Shown here one piece after another: positions 34,602 to 43,331 of a stretch of DNA of 64,000 bases. The first letter of the stretch is position 1. The number at the start of each line of letters is the position of its first letter. The notes under the pieces are model-generated. The model made no database searches, was not told the DNA's origin, and saw only the letters and a list, made by a program, of their open reading frames with translations. The stretch comes from Rhizobium sp. CG5 (GTDB lineage Bacteria; Pseudomonadota; Alphaproteobacteria; Rhizobiales; Rhizobiaceae), in contig NZ_JABAEF010000006.1 in NCBI RefSeq assembly GCF_023701945.1, positions 1-64,000 on the forward strand. The letters are read 5' to 3'. Made by a program: the position numbers and the translations under genes.

Positions 34602-35840
34602 CTACTTGTATTCTTCGATGGCGGCAGATGCCTTCTTCAGGGCCTCCTCCGGTGTCGCCTTGTCGGTGACGACCGACTGCACCATCTCGATCATGGCATT
34701 CTGGAAGCCCTTGTAGTCCTTGAACAGGGGTTCCGGACCACCAAAGGCGATCCCGTCGATGAACGGCTTCCACGACGGATCGGCTTTCACGAATTCGTCG
34801 ACCTTGGCAGACGGACGCAGCGGGGTCAGGCCGGCGCCGCCCTGCAGCTCATATTCGCCCTGCGGACCCGGCGAGGTGATGTACTTGGCGAATTCTGCCG
34901 CCTTTTCCTCGACGCCGGTGCCCTTGAAGATCGCCAGGCTGTCGGTGATCAGCAGCGTGCCTTCACCCTTGGCCGAAGGGCCGAGCGGCAGGGCTGCGAC
35001 ACCCCAGTTGATCTTGGTATCCTTCAGGCGGGCAGCGGCACCCGAACCGGCCTGGATCATGCCGACCTTGCCGTCGAGGAAGATGGCGCGGATTTCGTTC
35101 TGCTCATAAGCGGTCGCCCCTTCGACGGAATAAGGCGTGATGTCTTTATAGGCCTGCAGGGCGGCCAGCACTTCCGGGCTGTCCATGACGATCTTGTCGC
35201 CATCGATGACCTTGCCATTGTTGGTGTAAACCCAGTGCATGAACTGGTGCATGGTATTGTCGAAGGTCTTGGCCGGCAGGCCGTAACCGGCAATGCCGGT
35301 CTTTTCCTTGATCGCCTTGGCATAGGCGATTTCGTCAGCCCAGGTCTTCGGCGGGGTTTCCGGGTCGAGGCCGGCCTGCTTGAACAGGTCCTTGTTCCAG
35401 TAAAGGGCCTTGGTCGAGAAAGCGACCGGAACGCCCCACTGGTTGTCGTCGAAGGTGACGGTATCGACGATGTTCGGATAATAGCTCGCCTTCTCTTCCT
35501 CGGTCATCGGCACGGGACCGATCAGGTCGTTCTCGGCGAATTCCTTCAGGGTACGCGAGCCGACATAGGCCATGCCGACCGGATTGCCGGCGGCGGCAAG
35601 GGTGGTCGCCTTGTCCTGGCACTGTTCCCAGCCGACGACTTCAGGCTTGATCTTCCAGCCGGCGTTCTGGCCTTCCCATTCCTTGATGTATTTCTCGTGG
35701 ATCGGGTCGATCTTGTCGCCGCAATAGATCCAGCTGATTTCCTGGTCGGCGGCGGCAGCAACCGTGGCGGTCATCGTGCCGAGGGCGGTAGAGCCGAGCA
35801 AGGCCAGGGCGAAAAGCCCCGTCTTGAAATGAATGGTCAT
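34602..35840 (-). CDS. Periplasmic sugar-binding protein of an ABC importer
   Basis: A 412-residue SBP_bac_1-type binding protein. The start at 35840 has GGGAG eight bases upstream and gives a Sec signal (TGLFALALLGSTALGTMTAT then VAAAADQEIS). The mature region shows STKALYWNKDLFKQAGLDPE and GKVGMIQAGSGAAARL, common in CUT1 oligosaccharide-binding proteins. It lies between permease and ATPase genes. Given the adjacent GH20 and nag operons, an N-acetylamino-sugar oligomer is a reasonable ligand guess. Confidence 0.9.
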   Translation of the reverse strand: MTIHFKTGLFALALLGSTALGTMTATVAAAADQEISWIYCGDKIDPIHEKYIKEWEGQNAGWKIKPEVVGWEQCQDKATTLAAAGNPVGMAYVGSRTLKEFAENDLIGPVPMTEEEKASYYPNIVDTVTFDDNQWGVPVAFSTKALYWNKDLFKQAGLDPETPPKTWADEIAYAKAIKEKTGIAGYGLPAKTFDNTMHQFMHWVYTNNGKVIDGDKIVMDSPEVLAALQAYKDITPYSVEGATAYEQNEIRAIFLDGKVGMIQAGSGAAARLKDTKINWGVAALPLGPSAKGEGTLLITDSLAIFKGTGVEEKAAEFAKYITSPGPQGEYELQGGAGLTPLRPSAKVDEFVKADPSWKPFIDGIAFGGPEPLFKDYKGFQNAMIEMVQSVVTDKATPEEALKKASAAIEEYK

Positions 35841-35875
35841 GTTTAAGCTCCCGTTTTTTCTCTGGTGGTTGACGT

Positions 35876-36736
35876 TTATTGTTTCACCGCGCCGGCGGTG
35901 AGCCCGCTGACGAGATAGCGTTGCAGGAAGAAGATCGCGATCACGGCCGGCGCGATGCCGACGAAGCTGGCGGCCATGAGTTCGTTCCAGATCACTTCCT
36001 GGCGGCCGAAATACGCAAACAGCCCGACCGGCAGCGGCGCATATTCGGTTTTGGAATTGAAGGTCAGCGCATAGATGAATTGCTGGGCATAGGACTCGAT
36101 GAAGGACGAGATGGCCACCACCACGATGCCGGGCATGGCAATCGGAATGATGACCCGGCGCAGCGTGTAGAAATAGCTGGCGCCATCGACATGGGCCGCC
36201 TCGTCGAGTTCGCGCGGGATGCGCCGCATATAGGCCAGCAGCAGCCAGATCCCGGTCGGAATGATGAAGGCGACGCCCGGCACGATCATCGCCAGATAGG
36301 TGTTGAGCACGCCCATCGAACGCATCAGCCGGAAGAGCGGGATCAAAAGCACGGCACCGGAAAACATCTTGACCGCCAGAAAGGCCCCCAACAGCAGGCC
36401 CGCGCCGCGAAACTCGAAGCGGGCAAAGGCATAGGCGGCGGGAACGACGAGCACCAGCACGATGATCGTCACGATCGACGAGATGAAGAACGAGTTGAAG
36501 ATGTAGCGCGCAAAGCCCGGCACGCTCACCCACATGGTGCGATAGGCCTCGAAGGAGCCGTTTTGCGGAATGAAGCGATAGGGCGAGGAAAACAGTTGGG
36601 CGAGCGGTTTCAACGACACCAGGAATCCTTCGACGAAGGGCGCCAGAATGAAGGTCAGGAACACCAGGATGCCGGCATAGATGCCGATCAGTTCGTACCA
36701 GGTGTAGCGGTTGATCAGAACGGCGGGTTCTCTCAT
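35876..36736 (-). CDS. Sugar ABC importer permease (MalG-like)
   Basis: A 286-residue permease with six hydrophobic segments and the EAA loop LDEAAHVDGASYFYTLRRVI (about residues 177-196), ending in GLTAGAVKQ. The ATG at 36736 shares its A with the stop of the upstream permease (TGATG). It forms the channel with that permease. Confidence 0.92.
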   Translation of the reverse strand: MREPAVLINRYTWYELIGIYAGILVFLTFILAPFVEGFLVSLKPLAQLFSSPYRFIPQNGSFEAYRTMWVSVPGFARYIFNSFFISSIVTIIVLVLVVPAAYAFARFEFRGAGLLLGAFLAVKMFSGAVLLIPLFRLMRSMGVLNTYLAMIVPGVAFIIPTGIWLLLAYMRRIPRELDEAAHVDGASYFYTLRRVIIPIAMPGIVVVAISSFIESYAQQFIYALTFNSKTEYAPLPVGLFAYFGRQEVIWNELMAASFVGIAPAVIAIFFLQRYLVSGLTAGAVKQ

Positions 36737-37617
36737 CACTTGTCTCCGGCGGAAAGGCGGCTGGTCACGCGGAAGTAGCAGACGCAGAAGATCGACAGGA
36801 AGATGCAGATCAGCACGGCGCGGGCGGCCCCTTCGCCATATTTGTTGGAGCCGATCGCGGTCCGGTAGGTGTCGATGATCATCGTCGTCGTCTCGCCGGT
36901 CGGACCGCCGCGGGTGAGGATCCAGATGATGTCGAAGGAATTGAAGGTCGAGATCAGCGACAGCATCGACATGGTGATCATCGACGGCAGAAGAAGCGGC
37001 AGCGTGATGCGGCGGAAGCGGTAGAAACGGCCGGCGCCATCCGTCCAGGCAGCCTCATAGAGATCCTGCGGGATCGCCTGCATGGCGGCCAGAAGATAGA
37101 GCGTCACCATCGGCACGCCGATCCACACATCGGTGATGACCGTCGCCCAGAAGGCCGTCGAGCCCTGCGCCAAGAAGGCGATCGGACTGTCGACCATGCC
37201 GAGGCGCTGCATCATGCCGGAAATCATGCCGAACTGGCCGTTGTACATCCAGCCCCACATGAAGATGCCGATCGCCATGGGCACGATCCACGGCGGCATG
37301 GTCAGCACGCGAAACAGCGCCCGGCCCGGGACGGCGGCATTGAGCATCGTCGCCCCAAATGTGCCGACCAGCATTTTGATGGAGACCGAGAAGAAGGTCC
37401 AGACGAAGGTGCGGATGATGACTTCGGCGAAGGTGGCGTTGAAGATTTTTGAGTAATTGGCCCAGCCGACCCAGTTCGTGGTCTTCTTCAGCGACGCATC
37501 GGTGAAGGAGAGAATGAAGGTATCGACCAGCGGATAGGCAACGATCGCCACGACATAGAGGAGGGCTGGCGCCAGCAGGATCCAGGCAAAGATGATGGCG
37601 CTTCTGCTGCCTCGCAT
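36736..37617 (-). CDS. Sugar ABC importer permease (MalF-like)
   Basis: A 293-residue permease. The first helix is IIFAWILLAPALLYVVAIVA, and the EAA-type loop reads LYEAAWTDGAGRFYRFRRIT (about residues 186-205). It begins 11 bases after the Gfo/Idh gene and overlaps the second permease by one base. Part of the importer encoded at 33378-37617. Confidence 0.92.
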   Translation of the reverse strand: MRGSRSAIIFAWILLAPALLYVVAIVAYPLVDTFILSFTDASLKKTTNWVGWANYSKIFNATFAEVIIRTFVWTFFSVSIKMLVGTFGATMLNAAVPGRALFRVLTMPPWIVPMAIGIFMWGWMYNGQFGMISGMMQRLGMVDSPIAFLAQGSTAFWATVITDVWIGVPMVTLYLLAAMQAIPQDLYEAAWTDGAGRFYRFRRITLPLLLPSMITMSMLSLISTFNSFDIIWILTRGGPTGETTTMIIDTYRTAIGSNKYGEGAARAVLICIFLSIFCVCYFRVTSRLSAGDK

Positions 37618-37628
37618 CGCCCGCCCCC

Positions 37629-38810
37629 TTACGCGGATTTCGCCTGCGGGACGACGGCCGTCCCGTGCAGAGCGGCATCATACTGTTCCCAGACCGGCTT
37701 AAGGTCGACGACCTTGCGGCCGTGGCGGGCCTGGTCCATGGCCAGCGCCAGAATGCCCGCCTCCAGCGCATCGAGCGCCGAGACCGGCAGCGGCGCGCCC
37801 TTCATCACATGGGCCAGAACGTCTTCCGCCATCTGCTCGTCGGCCCCGTAATGGTGGGACAGCGCTGACGGGGCCGAATAGGTATTGGAGATCACCTTCT
37901 CATTGGTGCGGGCATTGTGCACGTCCATGAAGCCGCGCACGAAATCGCCTTCCGCCATGCCCTTGGAGCCGACGACGCAGAAGCGGCGGAACTGGTCGGG
38001 TACGTTCAGGTTGGTGTGGAAGGTCATTGACACGCCGTTGTCGTATTCGACGATCGCGGTCTGGTAGTCGATGATGTCGCCGTCGCTGTCGAACACCTTG
38101 TCGGAGCCCATCCAGCCGCTCGGCTTGCGATGGTAGACCTCCATGTCGTTGATGCCGTCATTGACCGGCGCGTTGGACGGCACGAAGCTCTTGCGGCCGC
38201 CGAAGCTTGCGACATAGCGCGGCCGCGTGCCGACGACGCCATTGTAGAGGTCGAGATCGTGGCAGCATTTCTCCAGCATGAAACTGCCGGAATAGTGCTC
38301 GTAGCGCCGCCAGTCGCGCATGAAGAAGGCGCCGTGATAGGGCTCGATATGCTCGGACGCCTCGATCGAGACGATTTCGCCGAGTTGGCCCTCGGCCTGC
38401 GCCTTCTTGAGGTCGCGATAGAGCGGCGAATAGCGCAGGACCAGGCCGACCAGCAGGCGGTCGTGGCCATGCTGGTGCAGCAAGGCGGCAAGGGCGAAAC
38501 TTTCCTCGATCGACACGACGATCGGCTTCTCGGTAAACACCGTCAGACCGGCCTCCAGGCCGATGCGGATATGCTCGAGATGCAGGTGATTGGGAGAGCC
38601 GATCATCAAGAGATCGAAGGTCTCGCCGGTAATGAGCTCTTGCGGCGTGGCATAGGCCTTGCCAGCAGAGATACCGAGTTCGGTCAGGCCCGGCAGGCCG
38701 GCCGGCGCCGGATCGACATAGCCGACAATTTCGAAATCAGGATCGATGTCCTTCAGCACGCGACCAAGATAGCCGAGACGGAATCCGAGTCCGATAATGC
38801 CGACTTTCAT
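37629..38810 (-). CDS. Gfo/Idh/MocA-family oxidoreductase
   Basis: A 393-residue NAD(P)-dependent dehydrogenase of the Gfo/Idh/MocA family. The Rossmann fold opens MKVGIIGLGFRLGYLG; the EKP motif with the catalytic-type lysine occurs in VFTEKPIVVS; SGSFMLEKCCHDLDLYNGV contains the catalytic-type histidine and aspartate. Members oxidise sugars or inositols or act as NAD-dependent glycosidases. GGGGAA precedes the ATG. It is the first gene of the ABC operon and probably acts on the imported sugar. Confidence 0.9.
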   Translation of the reverse strand: MKVGIIGLGFRLGYLGRVLKDIDPDFEIVGYVDPAPAGLPGLTELGISAGKAYATPQELITGETFDLLMIGSPNHLHLEHIRIGLEAGLTVFTEKPIVVSIEESFALAALLHQHGHDRLLVGLVLRYSPLYRDLKKAQAEGQLGEIVSIEASEHIEPYHGAFFMRDWRRYEHYSGSFMLEKCCHDLDLYNGVVGTRPRYVASFGGRKSFVPSNAPVNDGINDMEVYHRKPSGWMGSDKVFDSDGDIIDYQTAIVEYDNGVSMTFHTNLNVPDQFRRFCVVGSKGMAEGDFVRGFMDVHNARTNEKVISNTYSAPSALSHHYGADEQMAEDVLAHVMKGAPLPVSALDALEAGILALAMDQARHGRKVVDLKPVWEQYDAALHGTAVVPQAKSA

Positions 38811-39271
38811 TCTGCCAGTTCCCCATTTTTCGTAATTTATTTTCGCAGACTGTTGGAATTTTCAAACTTCGTCAACCGAAAATCCGAAATCAGCCGCACG
38901 CATGAAAACCATTTTCATAACTTCACGCAGATCGACCCAACATCAAGACCGAACGACCGGCATACGGCCTAAACCTTCAGCCACACCCAGAAACAATACC
39001 AAAAAAATGCCAATCGTCCAGAAAGATTCGTTAACACTCTAAAATTTTTTCAGACTGCGCCACAAACGTCCGGTTCGCAGCCGCTTACAGTTAAATCCGA
39101 TCGCTTTTCCTGAAAAATATTTGCCTTTTTGGTATCGTGTTGGTATTGTCGAAAAAAATCAAACGCGGAGGATCCGGATATGGAAGGCAGGCAGAACCGA
39201 CCATTCGTTAACGATTCCGGGCCGATAGCCGGCATGGTCGATGACGCCCTCCCCTGCACGGCCGACCGGAG
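38811..39271. promoter_or_regulatory. Divergent promoter region between the Gfo/ABC and nag operons
   Basis: A 461-base A+T-rich gap without a convincing gene. It contains a perfect inverted repeat ATGAAAA-CCA-TTTTCAT (38902-38918) upstream of the Gfo/ABC operon, a TTGAAA/AAATAA promoter-like pair on the minus strand nearby, and a direct repeat TTGGTAT (39129-39135 and 39140-39146), spaced one helical turn, upstream of the GntR gene. These are candidate operators for the RpiR and GntR regulators respectively. Confidence 0.45.
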
Positions 39272-40030
39272 ATGCCGGTGAGCGATGCGCTGCTTCTGTC
39301 CCGTCTCCAAACCGCAGGCGGCGGGCCGCTTTACGTCAAACTGAAACATGCGATCGAAGATGCGGTGCGCTGCGGCCGACTGCAGCATGGCGATGCCCTG
39401 CCGGCCGAGCGGGACATTGCCGACGAGGCCGCCATCAGCCGCGTCACGGTGCGCAAGGCGATCGACGACCTGGTGCAGGACGGCTTGCTGGTGCGCCGTC
39501 GCGGCTCCGGCACCTTCGTCGTCAGGCCCGTACCCCGCATGCAGCAGCCGCTGACGCAATTGACCTCGTTTACCGAGGACATGCGCCGTCGCGGCATGGT
39601 GGCGAGTTCCCGCTGGCTGGAGCGCGGCCTGTTCTATCCGACGCCGGAAGAAACCATGATGCTGGGGCTTGGCGGCACGGCGCAGGTGGCGCGCATCCTG
39701 CGCGTGCGGCTGGCCAACGACCTGCCGATCGCGCTGGAGCGCACCAGCCTGCCGGACGATATCCTCAGCGATCCGCAGATCATCGAGGATTCGCTCTATC
39801 AGGCGCTGGATGCCCAGGGCACCCGGCCGGTCCGCGCCAATCAGCGCATTTCCGCCTGCCTTCTGACAGAGGAGGAAACCGTACTGCTCGGCGTTCCGCC
39901 GGGCTCGGCGGCCCTGTCGGTGCAACGCATCGCCTATCTCGACACCGGCCGGGTGATGGAAGTGTCGCGGGCCCTTTATCGCAGCGATGCCTATGACCTT
40001 GTCGCCGAACTGACCCTCGGATCTCCGTAA
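39272..40030 (+). CDS. GntR-family regulator with UTRA domain (NagR-like)
   Basis: A 252-residue HutC-type regulator: winged helix at about 20-85 (DEAAISRVTVRKAIDDLVQD), UTRA domain at about 100-250 with RILRVRLANDLPIALERTSL. Either the ATG at 39272 or a GTG at 39278 could be used; only the GTG has a properly spaced GGAG. It heads the operon with the SIS, nagA and ROK kinase genes, so it is probably a repressor responsive to GlcNAc-6-P or GlcN-6-P, as in NagR/DasR proteins. Confidence 0.9.
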   Translation: MPVSDALLLSRLQTAGGGPLYVKLKHAIEDAVRCGRLQHGDALPAERDIADEAAISRVTVRKAIDDLVQDGLLVRRRGSGTFVVRPVPRMQQPLTQLTSFTEDMRRRGMVASSRWLERGLFYPTPEETMMLGLGGTAQVARILRVRLANDLPIALERTSLPDDILSDPQIIEDSLYQALDAQGTRPVRANQRISACLLTEEETVLLGVPPGSAALSVQRIAYLDTGRVMEVSRALYRSDAYDLVAELTLGSP

Positions 40031-40060
40031 CGCTCTCCGTCCTCCCAGAAAGCCTTTTCA

Positions 40061-41083
40061 ATGCCCACAACCATGCGCCAGGAAATCGACGAGATCCCGC
40101 AGGCCGCGGCCCGTCTGCTCGATCAATCGGCGGCCGCCATCCGCCAAGCCGGTGCAGCACTCCGGGCGCGCGATCCGAATGTCGTCGTCACGGTCGCCCG
40201 CGGCTCCTCCGATCACGCCGCGCATTTCCTCAAATACGCGATAGAGCTGCAGTTCGGCATTCCCGTCGCCTCGCTCGGTCCGTCGCTCGCCTCGATCTAC
40301 GAGACGCCGCTTAGGCTCGAACGGGCCGCGGCCTTTGCCGTCTCGCAGTCGGGCGCGAGCCCCGATATCGTCGCCATGACCCATGCAGCCCGGGACGGCG
40401 GCGCCCTGACGCTGGCCCTGGTCAACACCCTGCCCTCGCCGCTCGGCAATGCCGCAACCCTTGCGATCGACATCAAGGCCGGACCGGAAATCGCTGTTGC
40501 CGCCACCAAGAGCTTCGTCAATTCTGCCGCCGCCGGGCTTGCGATCCTTGCCGAATGGAGCGACGACAAGGCGCTGCTGGCCGCCGTCGCCGCCCTGCCC
40601 GATCATCTGGCCGCAGCGCTAAAGCTGGACTGGAGTGCCTTGATCGGTCCTCTGAGCTCAGCCCGATCGCTCTATATGCTGGGCCGCGGTCCGGCGCTGG
40701 CGATTGCCGCCGAAGCGGCGCTGAAATGCAAGGAAACCTGCGAACTGCATGCCGAGGCCTATTCCTCGGCGGAAGTGCTGCATGGCCCGGTGTCGCTGGT
40801 GGCGCCGGCCTTCCCGGTTCTGGCTTTCGCGGCCCGCGACAAGGCGGAAGCCTCGGTCGCGGACATGGCCTCGAGCCTCGCCGCCAAGAATGCCGATATC
40901 TACATCACCTCGGATAAAGGCGCAGGCGTCACCCACCTGCCGCATATCGCCACCGGCCATGCCTTTACCGATGCGCTGGCGCTGATCGTGCCCTATTACG
41001 GCATGGTCGAACAGCTGTCGCGGGCCCGCGGATTCAATCCGGATGCGCCGGTGGCTTTGAAGAAGGTAACAGAGACAAAATGA
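40061..41083 (+). CDS. SIS-domain aminosugar-phosphate deaminase (NagB-II/AgaS-like)
   Basis: A 340-residue protein with two SIS domains (about 30-165 and 195-330). ARGSSDHAAHFLKYAIEL and AVSQSGASPDIVAMTHAAR in the first domain, and LGRGPALAIAAEAALKCKET in the second, resemble the isomerase half of GlmS and the NagB-II deaminases that replace classical NagB. It would convert GlcN-6-P to fructose-6-P plus ammonia after NagA. The following nagA gene overlaps it by four bases, and no other nagB-like gene is in the window. Confidence 0.88.
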   Translation: MPTTMRQEIDEIPQAAARLLDQSAAAIRQAGAALRARDPNVVVTVARGSSDHAAHFLKYAIELQFGIPVASLGPSLASIYETPLRLERAAAFAVSQSGASPDIVAMTHAARDGGALTLALVNTLPSPLGNAATLAIDIKAGPEIAVAATKSFVNSAAAGLAILAEWSDDKALLAAVAALPDHLAAALKLDWSALIGPLSSARSLYMLGRGPALAIAAEAALKCKETCELHAEAYSSAEVLHGPVSLVAPAFPVLAFAARDKAEASVADMASSLAAKNADIYITSDKGAGVTHLPHIATGHAFTDALALIVPYYGMVEQLSRARGFNPDAPVALKKVTETK

Positions 41084-42237
41084 CTGCCCCGCTTGCCCTG
41101 ACCGGCGCCCGCATTTTCACCGGCGAGACCTTTCTGGAGGGCCATGCCCTGGTGATCGAGGATGGCCGCGTCCTGGCCCTCCAGCCACTCGGAGAGCTTG
41201 CGCCTGATGTGCCGCGCCTGCCGGTCGATGGCCAGATCATCGTGCCGGGCTTTATCGACCTGCAGGTCAATGGCGGCGGTGGCGTGCTGCTCAACAACGA
41301 CCCGAGCGAAGAGGGCATCCGCCGCATCTGCGCGGCCCATGCCCGTTTCGGCACGACAGCCCTGCTGCCGACACTGATCACCGACGGGCCTGACATCAAG
41401 ACGCAGGCCATCGAGGCCGGCACGGCCGCCTTTGCTCATCGCATGCCCGGCTATCTCGGCTTGCATCTGGAAGGCCCGCATCTGTCGAAAGCCCGCAAGG
41501 GCACCCATGATCCGGACCTGATCCGCCCGATGGAAGAAGCCGATCTCGAGCGGCTGATCGGCAGTTTCGGCCGCTTCGGCAAGGCGCTGATCACCGTTGC
41601 GCCCGAAAGCGTGACACAGGCGCAGGTAACCGCGCTCGCCACAGCGGGCTATATCGTCAGCCTCGGCCATAGCGATGTGACATGCGACATAGCGCTGTCC
41701 TATGCAGAGGCCGGGGCTTCGATGCTCACCCATCTGTTCAACGCCATGAGCCCGCTGACCCATCGCGAGCCTGGCATGGTCGGCGCCGGGCTTTCGAGCG
41801 GCAGCCTGCATTGCGGCCTGATCGCCGACGGTTTCCATGTCGATCCGGTCGCCATGGGCATCGCGCTGCGCGCCAAGACGGGTCCTGCCCATATTTTCCT
41901 GGTCACCGACGCCATGTCGACGATCGGCACGGACGACACCGGGCTTATCCTGAACGGCCGGCAGATCTACCGCCACGGCGGACGCCTGACGCTTGCCGAC
42001 GGAACGCTGGCCGGCGCCGATATCGACATGCTGTCCTGCGTTCGCTATGTGCACGAGACACTGGGCCTGCCGCTGGAAGAAGCGCTGCGCATGGCCTCCG
42101 CCTATCCGGCCGAGGCGATCGGCGCGATGACCAAGGGGCATTTGAGCGCGGGTTACGACGCCGATTTCGTGCTGCTGTCGCCCGATTTGACCCTTCACTC
42201 GACCTGGATCGGCGGTGTCTCCGTCCATCAAGCCTAG
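41080..42237 (+). CDS. nagA: N-acetylglucosamine-6-phosphate deacetylase
   Basis: A 385-residue amidohydrolase. Metal and catalytic residues are recognisable: Glu131 in HLEGPHL, His197 in SLGHSDVT, His218 in THLFNAMSP and the catalytic Asp277 in VTDAMS, plus the N-terminal GFIDLQVNG block. It removes acetate from GlcNAc-6-P. ATGA overlap with the SIS deaminase gene gives coupled translation; the ROK kinase gene follows after 22 bases. Confidence 0.95.
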   Translation: MTAPLALTGARIFTGETFLEGHALVIEDGRVLALQPLGELAPDVPRLPVDGQIIVPGFIDLQVNGGGGVLLNNDPSEEGIRRICAAHARFGTTALLPTLITDGPDIKTQAIEAGTAAFAHRMPGYLGLHLEGPHLSKARKGTHDPDLIRPMEEADLERLIGSFGRFGKALITVAPESVTQAQVTALATAGYIVSLGHSDVTCDIALSYAEAGASMLTHLFNAMSPLTHREPGMVGAGLSSGSLHCGLIADGFHVDPVAMGIALRAKTGPAHIFLVTDAMSTIGTDDTGLILNGRQIYRHGGRLTLADGTLAGADIDMLSCVRYVHETLGLPLEEALRMASAYPAEAIGAMTKGHLSAGYDADFVLLSPDLTLHSTWIGGVSVHQA

Positions 42238-42259
42238 TTTACAGCCGGAGCCGGACACT

Positions 42260-43177
42260 ATGATCGTTTGTTTCGATATCGGCGGCACGGCCATCAAGGG
42301 CGCGGTGGCCTACGCCCCCGACGATATCCGCGCCTTTCCGCGCCGCCCGACCCCCGGCGATGATTTCGACGCCTTTGTCGAGACACTGAGGGCGGTGATT
42401 GCCGAGAGTGGCGGGACGCCGGCCTGCGTGTCGATCTCGATCGCCGGCGTCATCGATCCCGACACGCACCGGGCGATCGTCGCCAATATTCCCTGCATCC
42501 ATGGCCGGACGCTGTCCGCCGACCTCGCGCAAGCGCTCGACCTGCCGGTGATCGTCGCCAACGATGCCGATTGTTTCGCCATTGCCGAGGCCAGCATCGG
42601 TGCCGGACAAGGTCATCGCGTCGTCTTCGGCGCCATCATGGGCTCCGGCGTCGGCGGCGGCCTGGTTATCGACGGCAGACTGATCAATTCCGACGGCGGC
42701 TTTGCCGGCGAATGGGGCCACGGACCGGTTGCCGCGACCACGGCCGGCCACCCGCCGGTCGCCATTCCGCCGATTCCATGCGGTTGTGGCCTGAAAGGCT
42801 GCATCGATGCCACCTGCAGCGCGCGCGGCATGGAAAAACTGCACAGCTTCCTGCACGGCGAGACCTTGACCAGCGAGGAAATCATCTCGGCCTGGCAGGA
42901 CGGCGATCCGATGGCGGCGCGCACCATCGAAATCCTGGTCGATATCATCGCCTCGCCGTTGGCCCTGGTCATCAACGTCACCGGCGCCACGATCGTCCCG
43001 GTCGGCGGCGGTTTGTCCAACTCCCCGGAATTGCTGGAGGCTATCGACGTGGCCGTCAAAGCCCGCATTCTCCGTCGCTTCGATCGGCCCCTGGTCGTGC
43101 CTGCCACCTGCCGGGTCGAGCCAGGACTGATCGGCGCGGCATTGCTCGGTCTTCGCGTCAGCGGCGAGACATCCTGA
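42260..43177 (+). CDS. ROK-family sugar kinase, probably N-acetylglucosamine kinase
   Basis: A 305-residue ROK kinase without a DNA-binding domain. The phosphate loop is CFDIGGTAIKG at residues 4-14. GEWGHGP and the zinc motif CGCGLKGC are intact. It would phosphorylate GlcNAc or a related hexosamine delivered as a free sugar by an ABC importer and GH20. The ATG at 42260 (GGAG upstream) is preferred over an in-frame GTG at 42215 that overlaps nagA. End of the operon started by the GntR gene. Confidence 0.88.
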   Translation: MIVCFDIGGTAIKGAVAYAPDDIRAFPRRPTPGDDFDAFVETLRAVIAESGGTPACVSISIAGVIDPDTHRAIVANIPCIHGRTLSADLAQALDLPVIVANDADCFAIAEASIGAGQGHRVVFGAIMGSGVGGGLVIDGRLINSDGGFAGEWGHGPVAATTAGHPPVAIPPIPCGCGLKGCIDATCSARGMEKLHSFLHGETLTSEEIISAWQDGDPMAARTIEILVDIIASPLALVINVTGATIVPVGGGLSNSPELLEAIDVAVKARILRRFDRPLVVPATCRVEPGLIGAALLGLRVSGETS

Positions 43178-43331
43178 CATTCAAAACAATTTCACGACAG
43201 CGCGTGTGCAGCCCGATTTTAACGTGCTAGACTTTTAGCAACTGCAGCATTGCAGCCACCACGTCACCACACACGCCCGATCAGACCATCGACGCGGCGC
43301 AGTTTTCTTGCGACGCGGAGCCGCATCATCT

